Assembly (NCBI RefSeq): GCF_003355475.1
Contig: NZ_CP031356.1
Span: forward strand, 620,001 to 684,000
Reading direction: 5' to 3'
DNA length: 64,000 nt
Source of the DNA: Brachybacterium saurashtrense
Lineage (GTDB): Bacteria > Actinomycetota > Actinomycetes > Actinomycetales > Dermabacteraceae
In this document: positions 42,650-50,332 of the stretch, piece after piece
Position numbering within the stretch: position 1 is the stretch's first letter
How the letters are laid out: each line of letters starts with the position of its first letter
Made by a program: the position numbers and the translations under genes
The notes under the pieces: model-generated
The model's database searches: none
Told to the model about the DNA's origin: nothing
What the model saw: the letters and a program-made list of their open reading frames with translations, nothing else

Positions 42650-44764
42650 ATGACCGATCACGCCGCCCCCGCCCCAGACGCCGCCCCGCCGGACGCGGAG
42701 ACGCTGCTGGCCGCGCTCGACCCGGAGCAGCGCGAGGTCGCCGGCAGCTTCGGCACCCCGCTGTGCGTGCTCGCGGGCGCCGGCACCGGCAAGACCCGCG
42801 CGATCACCCACCGCATCGCCTACGGCGTCGCGACCGGGCAGCTGAACCCCCGCCACGTGCTCGCCGTGACGTTCACCGCCAAGGCCGCCGCGGAGATGCG
42901 CTCGCGGCTGCGGGATCTCGGTGTGCCCGCCGTGCAGGCCCGCACCTTCCACTCCGCCGCCCTGCGGCAGCTGCGCCACTTCTGGCCGCGGGTGGTGGGA
43001 GGGGCGATGCCCGAGCTGCTCACGAACAAGTTCGCCGGCATCGGCGAGGCCTGCCAGCGCCTCCACCTCAGCGTGGACCGCGCGGCGCTGCGCGACATCG
43101 TCGCGGAGGTGGAGTGGTCGCGGGTCTCGATGCTCACCCCCGAGTCGTACCCGGACGCCGCGCAGCGGGCCCGTCGGCCGGGGGTCGCCGGCTTCGACGC
43201 CCGTTCCATCTCCCGCATCCTCACCCAGTACGAGGAGGTGAAGAAGGAGCGCGGCGTGATCGACTTCGAGGACGTGCTGCTGCACATGGTCGGCTTCCTC
43301 ACCGAGCGCGCCGACGTGGCCCGCGAGGTGCGCGGCCAGTACAAGCACTTCGTGGTGGACGAGTACCAGGACGTCTCCGCCCTGCAGCACGCCCTGCTGC
43401 GGCTGTGGCTGGGGCCCTCCGACGATCTGTGCGTGGTGGGCGACGCCGCCCAGACCATCTACACCTTCGCCGGCGCCCGCGCCTCGTATCTGCTGGACTT
43501 CCGCAAGGAGTTCGGCCGCGCCCGCACCATCCGGCTCGAGCGCAACTACCGCTCCACCCCGCAGATCGTGCGCATGGCCAACACGGTGCTCGACGGCGCG
43601 CAGGGCCGCACCCGCGAGGCCCGCCTCACCCTGGTCGCCCAGCGCGAACCGGGGCCGCCGCCGCTGGTGGAGTCCTTCCCGGACGACACGGCGGAGGCCG
43701 ACGGCATCGCCGACCGGATAGACGCGCTGGTGGCCGAGGGCCGCTCCGCCTCCGAGGTCGCGATCCTGTTCCGCACCAACAGCCAGTCCGAGGCGCTCGA
43801 GCAGGCGCTCACCCACCGCGGCATCGGCTACCTGGTGCGCGGCGGCGACCGGTTCTTCGAGCGGCAGGAGGTGCGCCGCGCGATGGTCTCGCTGCGCGCC
43901 GCGACCCGCGTGGAGCAGCTGGATCCGGCCCGGGCCGTGCGGGACATCCTCTCCCAGCAGGGATGGTCGCCCACCGCGCCGGAGACCACCGGCGCCGTGC
44001 GCGACCGCTGGGACTCGCTCAACGCCCTGGTGGGGCTCACCGACACCATCACCGCCCGCCCCGGCGCCACCATGGAGGACCTCGTGCGGGAGCTCGAGGA
44101 GCGGGCGGAGTCGCAGGCCGCGCCCGTCGTGGACGGGGTCACCCTCGCCTCGGTGCACGCCGCGAAGGGCCTGGAGTGGCCGGTGGTGTTCGTGATCGGC
44201 GCCAGCGACGGCCTGCTGCCGATCTCGATGGCCAAGAGCGCCGCCGAGGTCGAGGAGGAGCGGCGGCTGTTCTACGTGGCCCTCACCCGGGCACGGGATC
44301 TGCTCACCGTGAGCTGGGCCGCCGCCCGCACCCCCGGGGCACGAGGGTCCAGGAAGGCCTCCCGCTTCCTCGACGGCGTGCTCGACCACCCGGACTCCCC
44401 GCGCACGGCGCCCGGCGCCGGCCCGCGCCGCACGGGACGGCGCAGCGCCACCGTGTACGCGGAGTGCCGCTCCTGCGGCCAGGGTCTGATCTCCCCGCGG
44501 GAGCAGCGCCTGGGCCGCCACGAGGGCTGCCCCTCGGCGGCGGGGGAGAGCACCCTCGCGGCGCTGCGCACCTGGCGGCGCGAGCAGGCGAGCCGCCGCG
44601 GCGCCCCGCCCTACGCGATCCTCACCGATGCGGCGCTGGACGCGGTCGCCGAGCGCCGCCCCCGCACCGTGCAGGAGCTGCTCGAGGTGCCCGGGATCGG
44701 GCGGGTGAAGGCGGCGGACTTCGGCGAGGAGCTGCTGGTGCTGCTGGCGGAGGGGAACCGGTGA
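42650..44764 (+). CDS. uvrD2: ATP-dependent DNA helicase UvrD2
   Basis: A 704-residue 3'-5' superfamily 1 helicase. Motor motifs: VLAGAGTGKTRAI (I), VDEYQDVSALQ (II), GDAAQTIYTFAGA (III), SVHAAKGLEWPVVFV (V) and YVALTRARDLLTV (VI). A Cys3His zinc-knuckle-like segment (CRSCGQ ... RHEGCP, residues about 605-630) joins it to a C-terminal HRDC domain (residues 655-700, ending LLEVPGIGRVKAADFGEEL). Mycobacterial UvrD2 has the same layout with a four-cysteine motif. No strong ribosome-binding site; CAGGAT 8 bases upstream. The 157-base gap before it shows no gene. Confidence 0.95.
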   Translation: MTDHAAPAPDAAPPDAETLLAALDPEQREVAGSFGTPLCVLAGAGTGKTRAITHRIAYGVATGQLNPRHVLAVTFTAKAAAEMRSRLRDLGVPAVQARTFHSAALRQLRHFWPRVVGGAMPELLTNKFAGIGEACQRLHLSVDRAALRDIVAEVEWSRVSMLTPESYPDAAQRARRPGVAGFDARSISRILTQYEEVKKERGVIDFEDVLLHMVGFLTERADVAREVRGQYKHFVVDEYQDVSALQHALLRLWLGPSDDLCVVGDAAQTIYTFAGARASYLLDFRKEFGRARTIRLERNYRSTPQIVRMANTVLDGAQGRTREARLTLVAQREPGPPPLVESFPDDTAEADGIADRIDALVAEGRSASEVAILFRTNSQSEALEQALTHRGIGYLVRGGDRFFERQEVRRAMVSLRAATRVEQLDPARAVRDILSQQGWSPTAPETTGAVRDRWDSLNALVGLTDTITARPGATMEDLVRELEERAESQAAPVVDGVTLASVHAAKGLEWPVVFVIGASDGLLPISMAKSAAEVEEERRLFYVALTRARDLLTVSWAAARTPGARGSRKASRFLDGVLDHPDSPRTAPGAGPRRTGRRSATVYAECRSCGQGLISPREQRLGRHEGCPSAAGESTLAALRTWRREQASRRGAPPYAILTDAALDAVAERRPRTVQELLEVPGIGRVKAADFGEELLVLLAEGNR

Positions 44765-44788
44765 CGCCGGAGCGCGTCATCGCAGGTC

Positions 44789-44826
44789 AAAAAATCCTTT
44801 TGCACGATCTGGATCCGGTGTAGAGT
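44789..44826 (+). promoter_or_regulatory. whiB7 promoter with A/T-rich WhiB7-type activation block
   Basis: Six consecutive A at 44789-44794 within AAAAAATCCTTTT, exceptional in this genome, abut a -35 (TTTTGC 44798-44803 with 17-base spacing, or TTGCAC 44800-44805 with 15) and the -10 TAGAGT at 44821-44826. In mycobacteria WhiB7 binds such an A/T block just upstream of the -35 through its AT-hook, giving autoactivation. Confidence 0.75.
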
Positions 44827-44832
44827 CATCCA

Positions 44833-45097
44833 CGTCAATCGTCCACGTCGTGGTCCGGGACACCGGAGCGCGCGCATCAGGAAGGGGGTGGCCTCAGTGA
44901 TCGATATCTGGAATCTCGCAGGAGACGGCCTGCGCCCCCTCGGCGCGCCCTCCCTTCTGCCGCGTGAACGGGGCTATGCCCCCGCGGTGCCCAGCCTGAG
45001 CTGACGAGGCCTTCCCTCGCTGCCGGTGCGGCACCGCCGCCGCGCCACCGCCCCCACCGGGCACGTCCTTCCCGACGGATTTCGAAGCAGCGAGACG
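44833..45097 (+). promoter_or_regulatory. Long whiB7 5' leader, likely antibiotic-responsive attenuator
   Basis: About 265 bases separate the -10 from the whiB7 ATG. The leader contains TCCACGTC twice, an upstream ORF (44897-45004) and, just after its stop, hairpins such as CGAGG-CCTTC-CCTCG (45005-45019) and CGGTG-CGG-CACCG. Translation-linked attenuation of whiB7 by ribosome-targeting drugs is established in other actinobacteria; that it works here is inferred from layout. Confidence 0.6.
44897..45004 (+). CDS. Upstream ORF (leader peptide) of whiB7
   Basis: A 35-residue reading frame starting with GTG 44897 after AGGAAGGGGG (in-frame GTG 44888 is an alternative). It begins MIDIWNLAGDG and ends AVPSLS, and is rich in Leu, Pro and Gly. 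It lies wholly inside the whiB7 leader and ends 93 bases before whiB7. Its role would be to let ribosome stalling set the fold of the following leader. Coding is supported by the ribosome-binding site and position, not by homology that I can name. Confidence 0.6.
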   Translation: MIDIWNLAGDGLRPLGAPSLLPRERGYAPAVPSLS

Positions 45098-45391
45098 ATG
45101 ACCACTCTTCTGACCACTTTCCTGAACCCGGCGGACGCCACCGCCGACATGCTCCCGTGCCATGACGCGGACGCCGCCGACCTCTTCTTCTCCGAGCGTC
45201 CTGCGGACCTCGAGCAGGCCAAGACCCTCTGCGCCGCCTGCCCGCTCATCGAGGAGTGCCGCCAGGGCGCCCTGGACCGGGCCGAGCCCTGGGGCGTCTG
45301 GGGCGGTGCGATCTTCGACGCCGGCCGCATCATCGCCGTCAAGCGCGGCCGCGGCCGACCCCGGAAGAACCCCGCGCAGCAGGTCGCATGA
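45098..45391 (+). CDS. whiB7: WhiB7 redox-sensing transcription activator
   Basis: A 97-residue Wbl protein that partners the principal sigma factor to turn on intrinsic drug-resistance genes. Fe-S ligands are C21, C45, C48 and C54 (C-x23-C-x2-C-x5-C). EPWGVWGGAIF is the sigma-contacting G(V/I)WGG turn with the WhiB7-type EPW. The C-terminal AT-hook KRGRGRPRKNP separates WhiB7 from other WhiB proteins. ATG 45098 is chosen because the family starts close to this point. The long leader and A/T promoter upstream and position after uvrD2 agree with WhiB7. Strong terminator at 45415-45448. Confidence 0.96.
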   Translation: MTTLLTTFLNPADATADMLPCHDADAADLFFSERPADLEQAKTLCAACPLIEECRQGALDRAEPWGVWGGAIFDAGRIIAVKRGRGRPRKNPAQQVA

Positions 45392-45414
45392 TGCCTGCGG
45401 CCCCGCAGGATCGA

Positions 45415-45448
45415 CGAAGGCCCCGGACCATGCGGTCCGGGGCCTTCG
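45415..45448. terminator. Strong terminator after whiB7, shared with the convergent DUF5679 gene
   Basis: Perfect 15-bp stem (45415-45429 with 45434-45448), loop ATGC. The whole remainder of the gap to 45516 has nothing else that I can support. Confidence 0.85.
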
Positions 45449-45516
45449 GGATCTCGGGGGTGCGGGTGCCGGCCGGGAGCCGTGCGGCAGCGGCGGCGCC
45501 GCGCCCGAGCGGTGCC

Positions 45517-45675
45517 TCAGGCCTTGCCGAGGATCCGGTTCAGCTTGGTGCCGCACTCGGGGCACACGGCCTTGGCCATGCGGCGACCGTTGGAGACGAC
45601 CACGTTGCCCTCGGCCTCCCGCTTCTCGCGGCACTTGACGCAGTAGAACTCTCCGGCATAGGTCTCGTCGGCCAT
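45517..45675 (-). CDS. DUF5679 zinc-ribbon protein
   Basis: A 52-residue actinobacterial protein. Two knuckles, YCVKCREKREAEG and AVCPECGTKLNRILG, give a C-x2-C ... C-x2-C zinc ribbon; the central GNVVVSNGRRMAKA is the family core. GAGGAG spaced 5 bases from ATG 45675 supports this start over an upstream in-frame ATG. The same small gene follows whiB7/uvrD2 in other actinobacteria. Function unknown. Confidence 0.92.
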   Translation of the reverse strand: MADETYAGEFYCVKCREKREAEGNVVVSNGRRMAKAVCPECGTKLNRILGKA

Positions 45676-46211
45676 ATCCGCTCCTCGATTCTCGTCGGTG
45701 ATGTGCATTCCCGGCCGTGCGGCGCGCGCCGCCTGGACGGGACCGAGTCACTGTACCGGGGCGCGAGTGCGGCGCACGAATCAGGGAGGGGCGATGTGGC
45801 CCGATCGGGGCGGCCCGTCGCGCGCTTCGGGAATCAGGGGGCTCCGAGGGAGCCGAGGAAGTGCGCGCGACGAGCCGACATCGCAGGCCCCGCAGGCGCC
45901 ATGAGGCCTCGTAGGGCCGTGGAATCCCGGGGGCGCTCAGCACCACGCGCACCTTCCCCGTGTGCGTCCTGCTAGTTATCCCGGGATCCCACGTGGAGGG
46001 AAACCTAGCGCCTGCGGCCACGCGGGTCAAAGAGTCGTCGGGGGTGGATTGTGGACAAGTGCCCTCAGGCTGTGGACAGGTTGTCGACGGCCGTGCACCC
46101 GTTGTGGAGGGGGTGATGTCGGTGCCGGTCAGAGGCGTGGGAAGGGTCGCATCGTGATGCACAGCTGTGGACGAAGATTTTTCTGTCGATCGCCGTGCGA
46201 GGCTGTGATCC
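45676..46211. other. 536-base intergenic region with a cluster of four DnaA-box-like sites
   Basis: No convincing gene. Four copies of TGTGGA(C/G)-type sites, all in one orientation, lie at 46050-46058 (reverse strand TTGTCCACA, a perfect actinobacterial DnaA box), 46071-46079 (CTGTCCACA), 46103-46111 (CCCTCCACA, weakest) and 46166-46174 (TCGTCCACA), with an A/T-rich patch (GATTTTTCT) just after. A 10-bp palindrome ATCCCGGGAT is at 45978-45987. Confidence 0.55.
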
Positions 46212-46883
46212 ATGAACGATCTGACCGTCCACGAGCACGCCACCGGCCCCCGGGGCGAACGGGTGCTGGTGCGCCGCAGCGCCCGCCGTCGCCGCACCGT
46301 CTCCATCTCCCGCCGTGACGGGGACCTGGTGATCGCGATCCCCGCCGCGTTCTCGGCGCGCGAGGAGCGGGAGTGGGTGGCGAAGATGGTCGACCAGCTG
46401 GTCAGCAAGGAGGCGCGGCGCTCACCGACCTCGCGCAGCGATGCGTCGCTGCGGCGCATGGCGCGCGAGGTGAGTGAGAAGCACCTCGGGGGCCGGGCGC
46501 ACCCCACCTCCGTGACCTGGTCCACCCGGCAGAACCAGCGCTGGGGCTCGTGCACGCCGTCGGACGGCACCATCCGCCTCTCCCACCAGCTGCGGGGGAT
46601 GCCGGACTACGTGGTGCGGGCGGTGATGATGCATGAGCTCGTGCACCTGCTGGTGCCCGATCACGGCCCGGACTTCCAGGCCCTGATGGCGAACTACCCC
46701 CTCGCCGAGAAGGCGCGGGGATTCCTGGACGGCGTCAGCTGGGCGAAGAACCTGCCGGAGGGTGCAGGCGGCCTCGAGGACGATCTGCAGGGCGACGCCG
46801 ACGGGCTCGAGGGCGATCTGCCGTCCGGCGCCGACGGGCGCGACGGCGCGACGCCGGGTCAGCCGCTCCGGCGCGCGAGGTAG
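46212..46883 (+). CDS. YgjP-like (M48-related) metallopeptidase-domain protein
   Basis: A 223-residue cytosolic protein. The YgjP/SprT-like catalytic core is visible: WGSCTPSDGTIRLSHQL, then MMHELVHLLVPDHGPDFQAL, carrying HELVH plus the downstream His, and YPLAEKARGFL. The N-terminus (RRSARRRRTVSISRRDG) forms the beta sheet common to the family. The last 50 residues are acidic Gly/Asp repeats (GLEDDLQGDADGLEGDLPSG). Hydrolytic activity is inferred from the motif. Start ATG 46212 follows a DnaA-box-like cluster. The 3' end overlaps the convergent Nudix gene by 25 bases. Confidence 0.9.
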   Translation: MNDLTVHEHATGPRGERVLVRRSARRRRTVSISRRDGDLVIAIPAAFSAREEREWVAKMVDQLVSKEARRSPTSRSDASLRRMAREVSEKHLGGRAHPTSVTWSTRQNQRWGSCTPSDGTIRLSHQLRGMPDYVVRAVMMHELVHLLVPDHGPDFQALMANYPLAEKARGFLDGVSWAKNLPEGAGGLEDDLQGDADGLEGDLPSGADGRDGATPGQPLRRAR

Positions 46884-47533
46884 GGCGCGAGGAGATCGAG
46901 CGTGGCCGGGAGATCGGGGACGGTGCCCGGAGGCAGCGCGTCCGTGTCCCGGGCCGGCCCGGCGCCGCGCAGCGGCCAGGGGAACCAGCGCACCTTGCCC
47001 GATTCCTCGCTCACCCTCAGCGGCAGCTCGGCGGCCGGGGCCTGGGCGCGCAGCAGGAACTGCACGTCCCAGTGCTCGGCGCACCGTCCGAACGCGGCGT
47101 CCAGACCGTGCCGGTGCAGCATCGCCGGGCCGTGCCCGACCCGCTCGAGGCCCTCGAGCCCGATCTCCTCGGCGACCTCGCGACGCGCCGCCTGCTCGAA
47201 GCTCGTCTCGTCGCTGTCCACGTGCCCGCCGGGCTGCACCCAGAAGCGTCCCTTGCGGTGCCACACCAGCGCCACGTGGTCCCCGCCGCGGTCCACCACG
47301 ATCGCGCTGGCGGTGAGGTGGCGGGGCCCGCCGTCGCGGTGCATCACGCCCCCGTCGGCCTCCAGGAACGCACGGAACTCCGCGGCGCGCGCCGGGCCGG
47401 AGACGGCCCCGTCGGCGCGCACCAGCTCGGCCAGGGCGGGCTCCGGGGCGGGCGGGCCGCCCACCGGCGAGGTGCCGTCGGTGGGGACGGTGCCGGAGGA
47501 GACGGCGACGGGGGAGGTGCGGTCAGCGGACAT
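46859..47533 (-). CDS. Nudix hydrolase
   Basis: A 224-residue Nudix protein. The Nudix box GGHVDSDETSFEQAARREVAEEIGL (key residues G, E, RE, EE and G in register) is intact near residues 110-132; VALVWHRKGRFWVQPGG precedes it. The N-terminal 50 residues are Thr/Pro/Gly-rich. The proposed start ATG 47533 overlaps the upstream metalloprotease-family gene by 11 bases; a precise start is uncertain because an Ala/Arg-rich frame continues upstream. Substrate unknown. Confidence 0.88.
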   Translation of the reverse strand: MSADRTSPVAVSSGTVPTDGTSPVGGPPAPEPALAELVRADGAVSGPARAAEFRAFLEADGGVMHRDGGPRHLTASAIVVDRGGDHVALVWHRKGRFWVQPGGHVDSDETSFEQAARREVAEEIGLEGLERVGHGPAMLHRHGLDAAFGRCAEHWDVQFLLRAQAPAAELPLRVSEESGKVRWFPWPLRGAGPARDTDALPPGTVPDLPATLDLLAPYLARRSG

Positions 47534-49121
47534 CGCCGCTGCCGGGCTCCTGATCGTCCTCGCCGTCACGGCCCGTCCCGGGCTCACCGCGACGGTCGGG
47601 GTCATCGGGCTCGCCGCCGGACTCGCCGCCCCCTGCGGCGCCGCCCCGCAGACCGCCCTGCTCGTCCTCGCGCGGGGCGCTGTCCTGCCCGTCGCCGGCG
47701 AGGAGCTTGGCCAGCTCCGCATCGAAGTCCTCGGGCAGGGAGACGTCCGCGAGCTCCTCGGCCGAGCCCTGGTCGGCCGTCGGCTGCGGGGCCTGCGGCC
47801 GGCCGGAGAGGACCTCCGCGGTGGGCAGGAGGTCCGGGTGGTCCCACTTCGCCTCGCGCCCCGCCTCGCCCTCGGTGTCCAGCACGCTCTCCCACCAGGC
47901 GAGGGCCTCGCGCACCCGGCGCGGTCGCAGCTCGATGCCCACGGTGCTGGAGAGCATCTGCTCGGCCGGTCCGCCGGCGGCGCGGCGCCGACGCAGCACC
48001 TCCCGCATCGCCTCGAGATCGGGCAGCTTGCCCTGCAGCGCGGTGGTGGTCACGTGGTCCACCCACGCCTCGATCAGGGCCAGCGTGGTGGCGAGCTCCT
48101 CCAGCGCGCGCTCCTGCGAGGCGCGGCGGGTGAACACGAACATCTCCTCCGGGCGTCGCGCCTGCAGCGCCTGCGGATCGGAGAGGTCGAGGTCGCGGAC
48201 CATCTCGTCGAGCGCGTCGAGATCCAGGGTGATGCCGCGCGAGTAGTCCTCGATCGCGGAGAACAGCGCCTTGCCCAGCCACGGGGCGGCATCGAACAGG
48301 GCGATGTGCGCGATCTCGCGCGCGGCCAGGAAGATCCGCGCCGCGCCCGGGTCCAGGGAGTGCGCGGCGATGAGGTCCTCGACGTTCGAGTGCACCAGCG
48401 CGGGCTCCCCGTCCCGGCCCAGCGGCAGCCCCAGATCGGTGGTGCCCGCGGCCTCGCGGGCGAGGGAGCCGATGGCGTGCCCGAACTGCACCCCGAACAT
48501 GGTCCCGCCCAGGCGCTCCATCATCGCGGCCGGGTCCCCGCCGGGGACCGGCATCTCGCCGCCGAGGGCGCCCATCTGGCCCATCTGGGCGGCGATCGCC
48601 TCGCCGATCGCTCCGGCCATGTACTTCGCGACCGGCTCCACGATCGGCTTCCAGTGCGGCAGCGTGCGCAGCAGCCAGGTGCCGCGGCTGTACACGGCCA
48701 GCTCCGTGGAGGGCACGTCGAAGGACAGCACCGGGTCCAGCCACAGCCGCGCCACCTGGGCGGCCTGGCGCAGCGAGGCCACGTCGGACTCCGTGGGGGA
48801 GGGGTCCCCGGGGGTGCCGGCCGGATCCGGCGCGCCGGGGATGCCCGTCTGGCCGGCGGCGGTGCGGCGGGCGATGTCCTCGGCCATCTGCCAGTTCACA
48901 GGGCTGTCGCCCTGCGCCGCGAACATGTGCTGCATCTGGGCGGCGGCCGCCCGCAGCTGAGCGGGGTCCTGCGGCAGGTTCGCCTGCTGGGCCAGGGCCG
49001 AGAGGTCCAGGCCGTCCAGCGCCCCCTCGGGGAGCGCGTCCCCGAAGGTCTCCTTCAGGAAGCGCTTTAGCGCCTCCTCGTCCATGTCACCGGGTCCGCC
49101 CGGGATCGGGGCATCGCTCAT
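47523..49121 (-). CDS. DUF2342 zinc-dependent metalloprotease-family protein (Rv3195-like)
   Basis: A 532-residue actinobacterial protein classified as putative hydrolase or zinc metalloprotease. The conserved centre AAREIAHIALFDAAPWLGKAL, ALVHSNVEDLI, MFGVQFGHAIGSLAREAAGT and EEMFVFTRRASQERALEELA are visible. The N-terminus carries a flexible Gln/Ala/Pro-rich region. The last 80 residues are acidic, Gly/Glu/Asp-rich. The start ATG 49121 has GGAGGT four bases upstream. It is divergent from the PDZ-Lon gene, as Rv3195 is from Rv3194c. Peptidase activity is not demonstrated by the motifs I can see. Confidence 0.88.
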   Translation of the reverse strand: MSDAPIPGGPGDMDEEALKRFLKETFGDALPEGALDGLDLSALAQQANLPQDPAQLRAAAAQMQHMFAAQGDSPVNWQMAEDIARRTAAGQTGIPGAPDPAGTPGDPSPTESDVASLRQAAQVARLWLDPVLSFDVPSTELAVYSRGTWLLRTLPHWKPIVEPVAKYMAGAIGEAIAAQMGQMGALGGEMPVPGGDPAAMMERLGGTMFGVQFGHAIGSLAREAAGTTDLGLPLGRDGEPALVHSNVEDLIAAHSLDPGAARIFLAAREIAHIALFDAAPWLGKALFSAIEDYSRGITLDLDALDEMVRDLDLSDPQALQARRPEEMFVFTRRASQERALEELATTLALIEAWVDHVTTTALQGKLPDLEAMREVLRRRRAAGGPAEQMLSSTVGIELRPRRVREALAWWESVLDTEGEAGREAKWDHPDLLPTAEVLSGRPQAPQPTADQGSAEELADVSLPEDFDAELAKLLAGDGQDSAPREDEQGGLRGGAAGGGESGGEPDDPDRRGEPGTGRDGEDDQEPGSGDVR

Positions 49122-49189
49122 GGCCACCTCCAGCTGTCCGTGGGGCGTCCAGCGTACCGACCGCACCTGGGCACCTGCTCCGGGTGGGG

Positions 49190-49195
49190 CACAAT
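49190..49195 (+). promoter_or_regulatory. Leaderless-type -10 (CACAAT) of the PDZ-Lon gene
   Basis: CACAAT, then GTCCGG, then GTG 49202, which selects this start over GTG 49184. Confidence 0.45.
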
Positions 49196-49201
49196 GTCCG
49201 G

Positions 49202-50332
49202 GTGATCGATCGCCCCGCCCCCTCCCCGCGCCCGCGTCGGGTGCGGGCGCTGCTCGCCCGCACCGTCGACGACGCCCAGCTCGCCCGGCCGGTCACGGCG
49301 CTCGTGTCCCTGGCCGTGCTCTGCGTGATGATCCTGGTGGGCTCGCTGCTGCCGGTGCCCTACGTGATCGAGCGGCCCGGCCCCGCGATCGACGTGCTCG
49401 GCGAGTACCAGGACGAGCAGATCCTGGTGATCGAGGGCGCGGACACCTACGAGACCGAGGGCGCGCTGATGATGACCACCGTCTCGGTGGACGGCGGCCC
49501 CGGGTACCGGGTCACCCCCGTCGAGGTGGTCACGGCCTGGTTCTCCCCCACCAGGCAGGTGCTGCCGCGGGAGGCGGTCTTCCCCGAGGGGCAGACCCGC
49601 GAGGAGACCGCTCTCACCAACGTCGCCGCGATGAGCACCTCGCAGCAGGGCGCCGTGGCCGTCGCGCTGGGCGAGCTCGGCATCGCGCACGAGGACGTGG
49701 TGATGATCGCGGGGGTCGAGGAGGGCGGCGCGGCCGAGGGCACGCTCGAGGGCGGGGACGTGCTCCTCGCCGTCGACGGCGAGAGCGCGCAGGACGTCGA
49801 GGGCTACCAGCAGCTGATCCGCGCGGTCCCGGACGGCGAGGACATCCCGATGACCGTGCTGCGCGACGGCGAGGAGCTCGACCTCGAGGTCCCCACCCGG
49901 GAGGTGGACGGCCGCTCGATGATGGGCGTGGTGCTCGCGCGCGGCTTCTCCTTCCCGCTCGACGTGGAGATCGCCGTGGGGGACATCGGCGGGCCCAGCG
50001 CCGGCATGATGTTCTCGCTGTCGGTGTACGACCAGCTCACCCCCGGGGCGCTCACGGGCGGTCACCGGATCGCCGGCACCGGCACCCTCGCCGAGGACGG
50101 CACCGTGGGGCCGATCGGCGGGATCCGCCAGAAGATGGCGGGCGCGGAGGACTCCGACGCGGAGTTCTTCCTCGCCCCCTCCCAGAACTGCGAGGAGGTG
50201 GTCGGTCACGTGCCCGAGGAGCTCGACGTGGTGGCCGTCTCCACCTTCGACGAGGCGCTCGCCGCCACCGAGACCATCGCCGAGACCGGCGACACCGAAG
50301 GCCTGACCACCTGTGAGGACGTGACATCGTGA
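49202..50332 (+). CDS. PDZ and Lon-like (S16) membrane protease
   Basis: A 376-residue membrane-anchored protease of the Rv3194c family. One N-terminal span (PVTALVSLAVLCVMILVGSL) is followed by an extracytoplasmic N-domain, a PDZ domain (VVMIAGVEEGGAAEGTLEGGD through VDGESAQDVEG) and the Lon catalytic domain. The catalytic Ser lies in GGPSAGMMFSLSVYDQL and the Lys in IGGIRQKMAGAEDSDAEFFL. The dyad is complete. The stop overlaps the next gene's GTG as GTGA. Substrate unknown. Confidence 0.93.
   Translation: MIDRPAPSPRPRRVRALLARTVDDAQLARPVTALVSLAVLCVMILVGSLLPVPYVIERPGPAIDVLGEYQDEQILVIEGADTYETEGALMMTTVSVDGGPGYRVTPVEVVTAWFSPTRQVLPREAVFPEGQTREETALTNVAAMSTSQQGAVAVALGELGIAHEDVVMIAGVEEGGAAEGTLEGGDVLLAVDGESAQDVEGYQQLIRAVPDGEDIPMTVLRDGEELDLEVPTREVDGRSMMGVVLARGFSFPLDVEIAVGDIGGPSAGMMFSLSVYDQLTPGALTGGHRIAGTGTLAEDGTVGPIGGIRQKMAGAEDSDAEFFLAPSQNCEEVVGHVPEELDVVAVSTFDEALAATETIAETGDTEGLTTCEDVTS

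Noticed and set aside
45700-46160. Short plus-strand frames of 60-120 codons between the DUF5679 gene and the YgjP-like gene
   Set aside because: No ribosome-binding sites, poor third-position GC pattern and no motifs; the region looks regulatory.
46050-46174. Chromosomal origin oriC
   Set aside because: Despite DnaA-box-like sites there is no dnaA, dnaN, rpmH or gyrase gene nearby, and four boxes are too few for an actinobacterial origin.
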